This document shows, in pieces, positions 62,444 to 64,000 of a stretch of DNA of 64,000 bases. This DNA is from Achromobacter insuavis (GTDB lineage Bacteria > Pseudomonadota > Gammaproteobacteria > Burkholderiales > Burkholderiaceae_B). Made by a program: the position numbers and the translations under genes. The notes beneath the pieces are model-generated. The model had not been told where the DNA came from and ran no database searches. It was given only the letters and a program-made list of their open reading frames with translations. Within the stretch, counting starts at the first letter, position 1, and each line of letters opens with the position of its first letter. The stretch is taken from NCBI RefSeq assembly GCF_902859645.1, contig NZ_CADIJR010000012.1, positions 1 to 64,000 of the forward strand. The letters run 5' to 3'.

Positions 62444-64000
62444 TCAATGCACGCGAACGTCCCCTTCCGCGCCACGCTCCAGATGTATCCAATCGACAAT
62501 ACCGCCATTCGGCCGGTAACCCGACACCAGCGCCAGCAGGAATGCACGCACCGCAGGAATGTCGTTCACTCTCAAGGCGCACTGCAGTTCCTCGAGCTTG
62601 CCCTGCAACACGTGCCAGGGCAGACAATCTTCATGAGCCTTCATGATGCGCGAATGCTGGGTCGGCTCGGGATTATCTCCGATCAGCAATTCCTCATAGA
62701 GTTTTTCACCTGGCCGCAGCCCGGTGACTTCAAGCGCGATATCGCCATCAGGCTCCTGCGCCGTCCTGATGGTCAAGCCGGACAGTTCCACCATCCGTCG
62801 TGCCAGATCGACAATCTTCACTGGCTCGCCCATGTCCAGTACGAAAACGTCGCCGCCATTGGCCATGGCGCCGGCCTGGATCACCAGTTGCGCGGCCTCG
62901 GGAATGGTCATGAAATAGCGCGTGATTTCGGGATGCGTCAATGTAACCGGGCCGCCCGCCTTGATCTGCTGACGAAACTTGGGAACCACTGAGCCTGAAG
63001 AGCCCAGTACATTGCCAAAACGTACCATCGAGAACTTGGTCGACGTATCTTCCGCCGCCAGCGCCTGCAGCACCATTTCCGCCAGCCGTTTGGTCGCTCC
63101 CATGACGTTGGTGGGACGCACCGCCTTGTCGGTACTGATCAGAACAAAGTCAGCGACTTTCTGGGTGATTGCGGCTTTGGCGACGATCAGCGTTCCCAGT
63201 ACATTGTTGCGTACCCCCTCGGCAGGATTGTGCTCCACCAGTGGCACATGCTTGTATGCTGCGGTGTGATAGACCGTATCCGGCCGCCAGGCCGCCATGA
63301 TTTCGCCCAAGCGGATCTCGTCACGCACCGAAGCCAGCAACGGCACCAGCCTGAATGTCGGACCGCCGGTATCTGCCAGCAAGGCGGTCAGTTCCTGGTG
63401 CAACTCATACAACGCGTATTCGTTCTGTTCCACGAGCAATAGCGCAGACGGCGCAAGATTCACGATCTGGCGACACAATTCACTACCAATCGACCCCCCC
63501 GCGCCTGTCACCAGGACCGTCTTGCCCGCGATATTCCGGGCGAGCAGCTCAGGATGAGGCTCCACCGGCTCCCGACCTAGTAGATCGTCGATATCCAGTT
63601 CCCGTACGTCAGCAATGCTGACCCGCCCCTGGGCCAGATCGGTCACGCTCGGCAACGTACGCACCGAAACCTTGGCCGGCAGTACGCGTTGCAGAATTTC
63701 GTTGCGGCGATGCCGTCCCGCGGAAGGCAGCGCCAACAGAACATCATCGACTTCCAGTGACGCGACCAGCATGGGCAGATCGGTCGGCGAATAGACAGCC
63801 AGGCCATTCAAGATCCGGCCATGAAGACGTTCGTCATCGTCCAGGAAACCCACCACCCGCATTTCAGGACCATTGGCCATGGCGGCTGCGAGCTGGCGGC
63901 CGGCCGAACCCGCGCCGTAGATAAGCGCCTTGCGCAGAGCATTGCGTTGCAGCTGGCCACGGTACAGCCCCCCCAGCCAATATCGTGCGATAACCCGAGA
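62444..64000 (-). CDS. WbpM/FlaA1-type nucleotide-sugar dehydratase, C-terminal part, cut by window edge
   Basis: The last 518 residues are inside the window; the N-terminal membrane domain (usually four helices) lies beyond the right edge. Two Rossmann units are visible: KALIYGAGSAGRQL near the cut, and VLVTGAGGSIGSELCRQIV for the catalytic SDR domain. The SDR Tyr-x3-Lys is replaced by VMGATKR after LISTDKAVRPTN, the hallmark of UDP-GlcNAc 4,6-dehydratases of the WbpM/PglF group. Likely makes a 6-deoxy-4-keto precursor for O-antigen or related glycan. In Bordetella such a gene (wlbL) ends the wlb LPS locus. Confidence 0.9.
   Translation of the reverse strand, partial: SRVIARYWLGGLYRGQLQRNALRKALIYGAGSAGRQLAAAMANGPEMRVVGFLDDDERLHGRILNGLAVYSPTDLPMLVASLEVDDVLLALPSAGRHRRNEILQRVLPAKVSVRTLPSVTDLAQGRVSIADVRELDIDDLLGREPVEPHPELLARNIAGKTVLVTGAGGSIGSELCRQIVNLAPSALLLVEQNEYALYELHQELTALLADTGGPTFRLVPLLASVRDEIRLGEIMAAWRPDTVYHTAAYKHVPLVEHNPAEGVRNNVLGTLIVAKAAITQKVADFVLISTDKAVRPTNVMGATKRLAEMVLQALAAEDTSTKFSMVRFGNVLGSSGSVVPKFRQQIKAGGPVTLTHPEITRYFMTIPEAAQLVIQAGAMANGGDVFVLDMGEPVKIVDLARRMVELSGLTIRTAQEPDGDIALEVTGLRPGEKLYEELLIGDNPEPTQHSRIMKAHEDCLPWHVLQGKLEELQCALRVNDIPAVRAFLLALVSGYRPNGGIVDWIHLERGAEGDVRVH

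Overview
The window comes from a high-GC betaproteobacterium, most likely Burkholderiales, family Alcaligenaceae (Bordetella/Achromobacter type). Evidence: two Bug-type tricarboxylate-transporter receptors; the order birA - baf/coaX - short SPOR-like ORF - waaA - waaC - polysaccharide locus; tandem lpxL acyltransferases beside metK and dapF; the SAH riboswitch - ahcY - holin-like - metF order; and many TACAAT-type -10 boxes. There is no rRNA or tRNA to confirm the genus. Most of the window is ordinary chromosome with strong GC codon bias; two parts (about 43.2-49.6 kb outside lipA, and 61.2-64 kb) look lower in GC.

Layout. 0-5.7 kb: start of a secreted protein, ygfA, then an operon for a permuted ATP-grasp protein, an alpha-E protein, a transglutaminase and the proteasome-like protease Anbu, behind a sigma-54 promoter and an NtrC-like dyad. 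5.8-10.1 kb: a Bug receptor and the methyl-cycle genes metF and ahcY under an SAH riboswitch. 10.2-16.7 kb: a glycosyltransferase, a DUF1289 protein, and a LysR-controlled operon (Bug receptor, leuC/leuD-type hydro-lyase, fluoroacetate-dehalogenase-like hydrolase). 16.7-27.8 kb: GntR, flavin reductase and polysaccharide deacetylase genes opposite a branched-chain-amino-acid-type ABC importer whose second gene fuses a permease with two ATPases; then a double Lrp regulator opposite an MFS carrier and an amidase. 27.9-33.8 kb: metK, two lipid A acyltransferases, dapF-DUF484-xerC.

33.8-41 kb is a zinc block: small membrane ORF - znuC - znuB - znuA - DUF1007 - NicO permease on the minus strand, opposite zur, with a Zur-type operator between, then a COG0523 GTPase and a one-cysteine DksA. 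hslVU follows with a heat-shock-type promoter. 43.3-49.6 kb holds a methyltransferase, a CusF-like protein, a cobalamin adenosyltransferase and rmlB, rmlC, rmlA with a LacI-like protein lacking its DNA-binding domain. This material lies on both sides of lipA and separates it from lipB, which is still in the usual dacA-dat-ybeD-lipB order.

53.7-64 kb: a hydrolase, an Mla/Mce-type lipid transport operon (mlaE-mlaF-mlaD-PqiC-like lipoprotein), birA, baf/coaX, a 54-residue ORF, the inner-core LPS genes waaA and waaC, and the C-terminal part of a WbpM-type dehydratase cut by the window edge. No CRISPR array, insertion sequence, prophage or replication origin was recognised. All function calls come from reading motifs and gene context; no database search was run.
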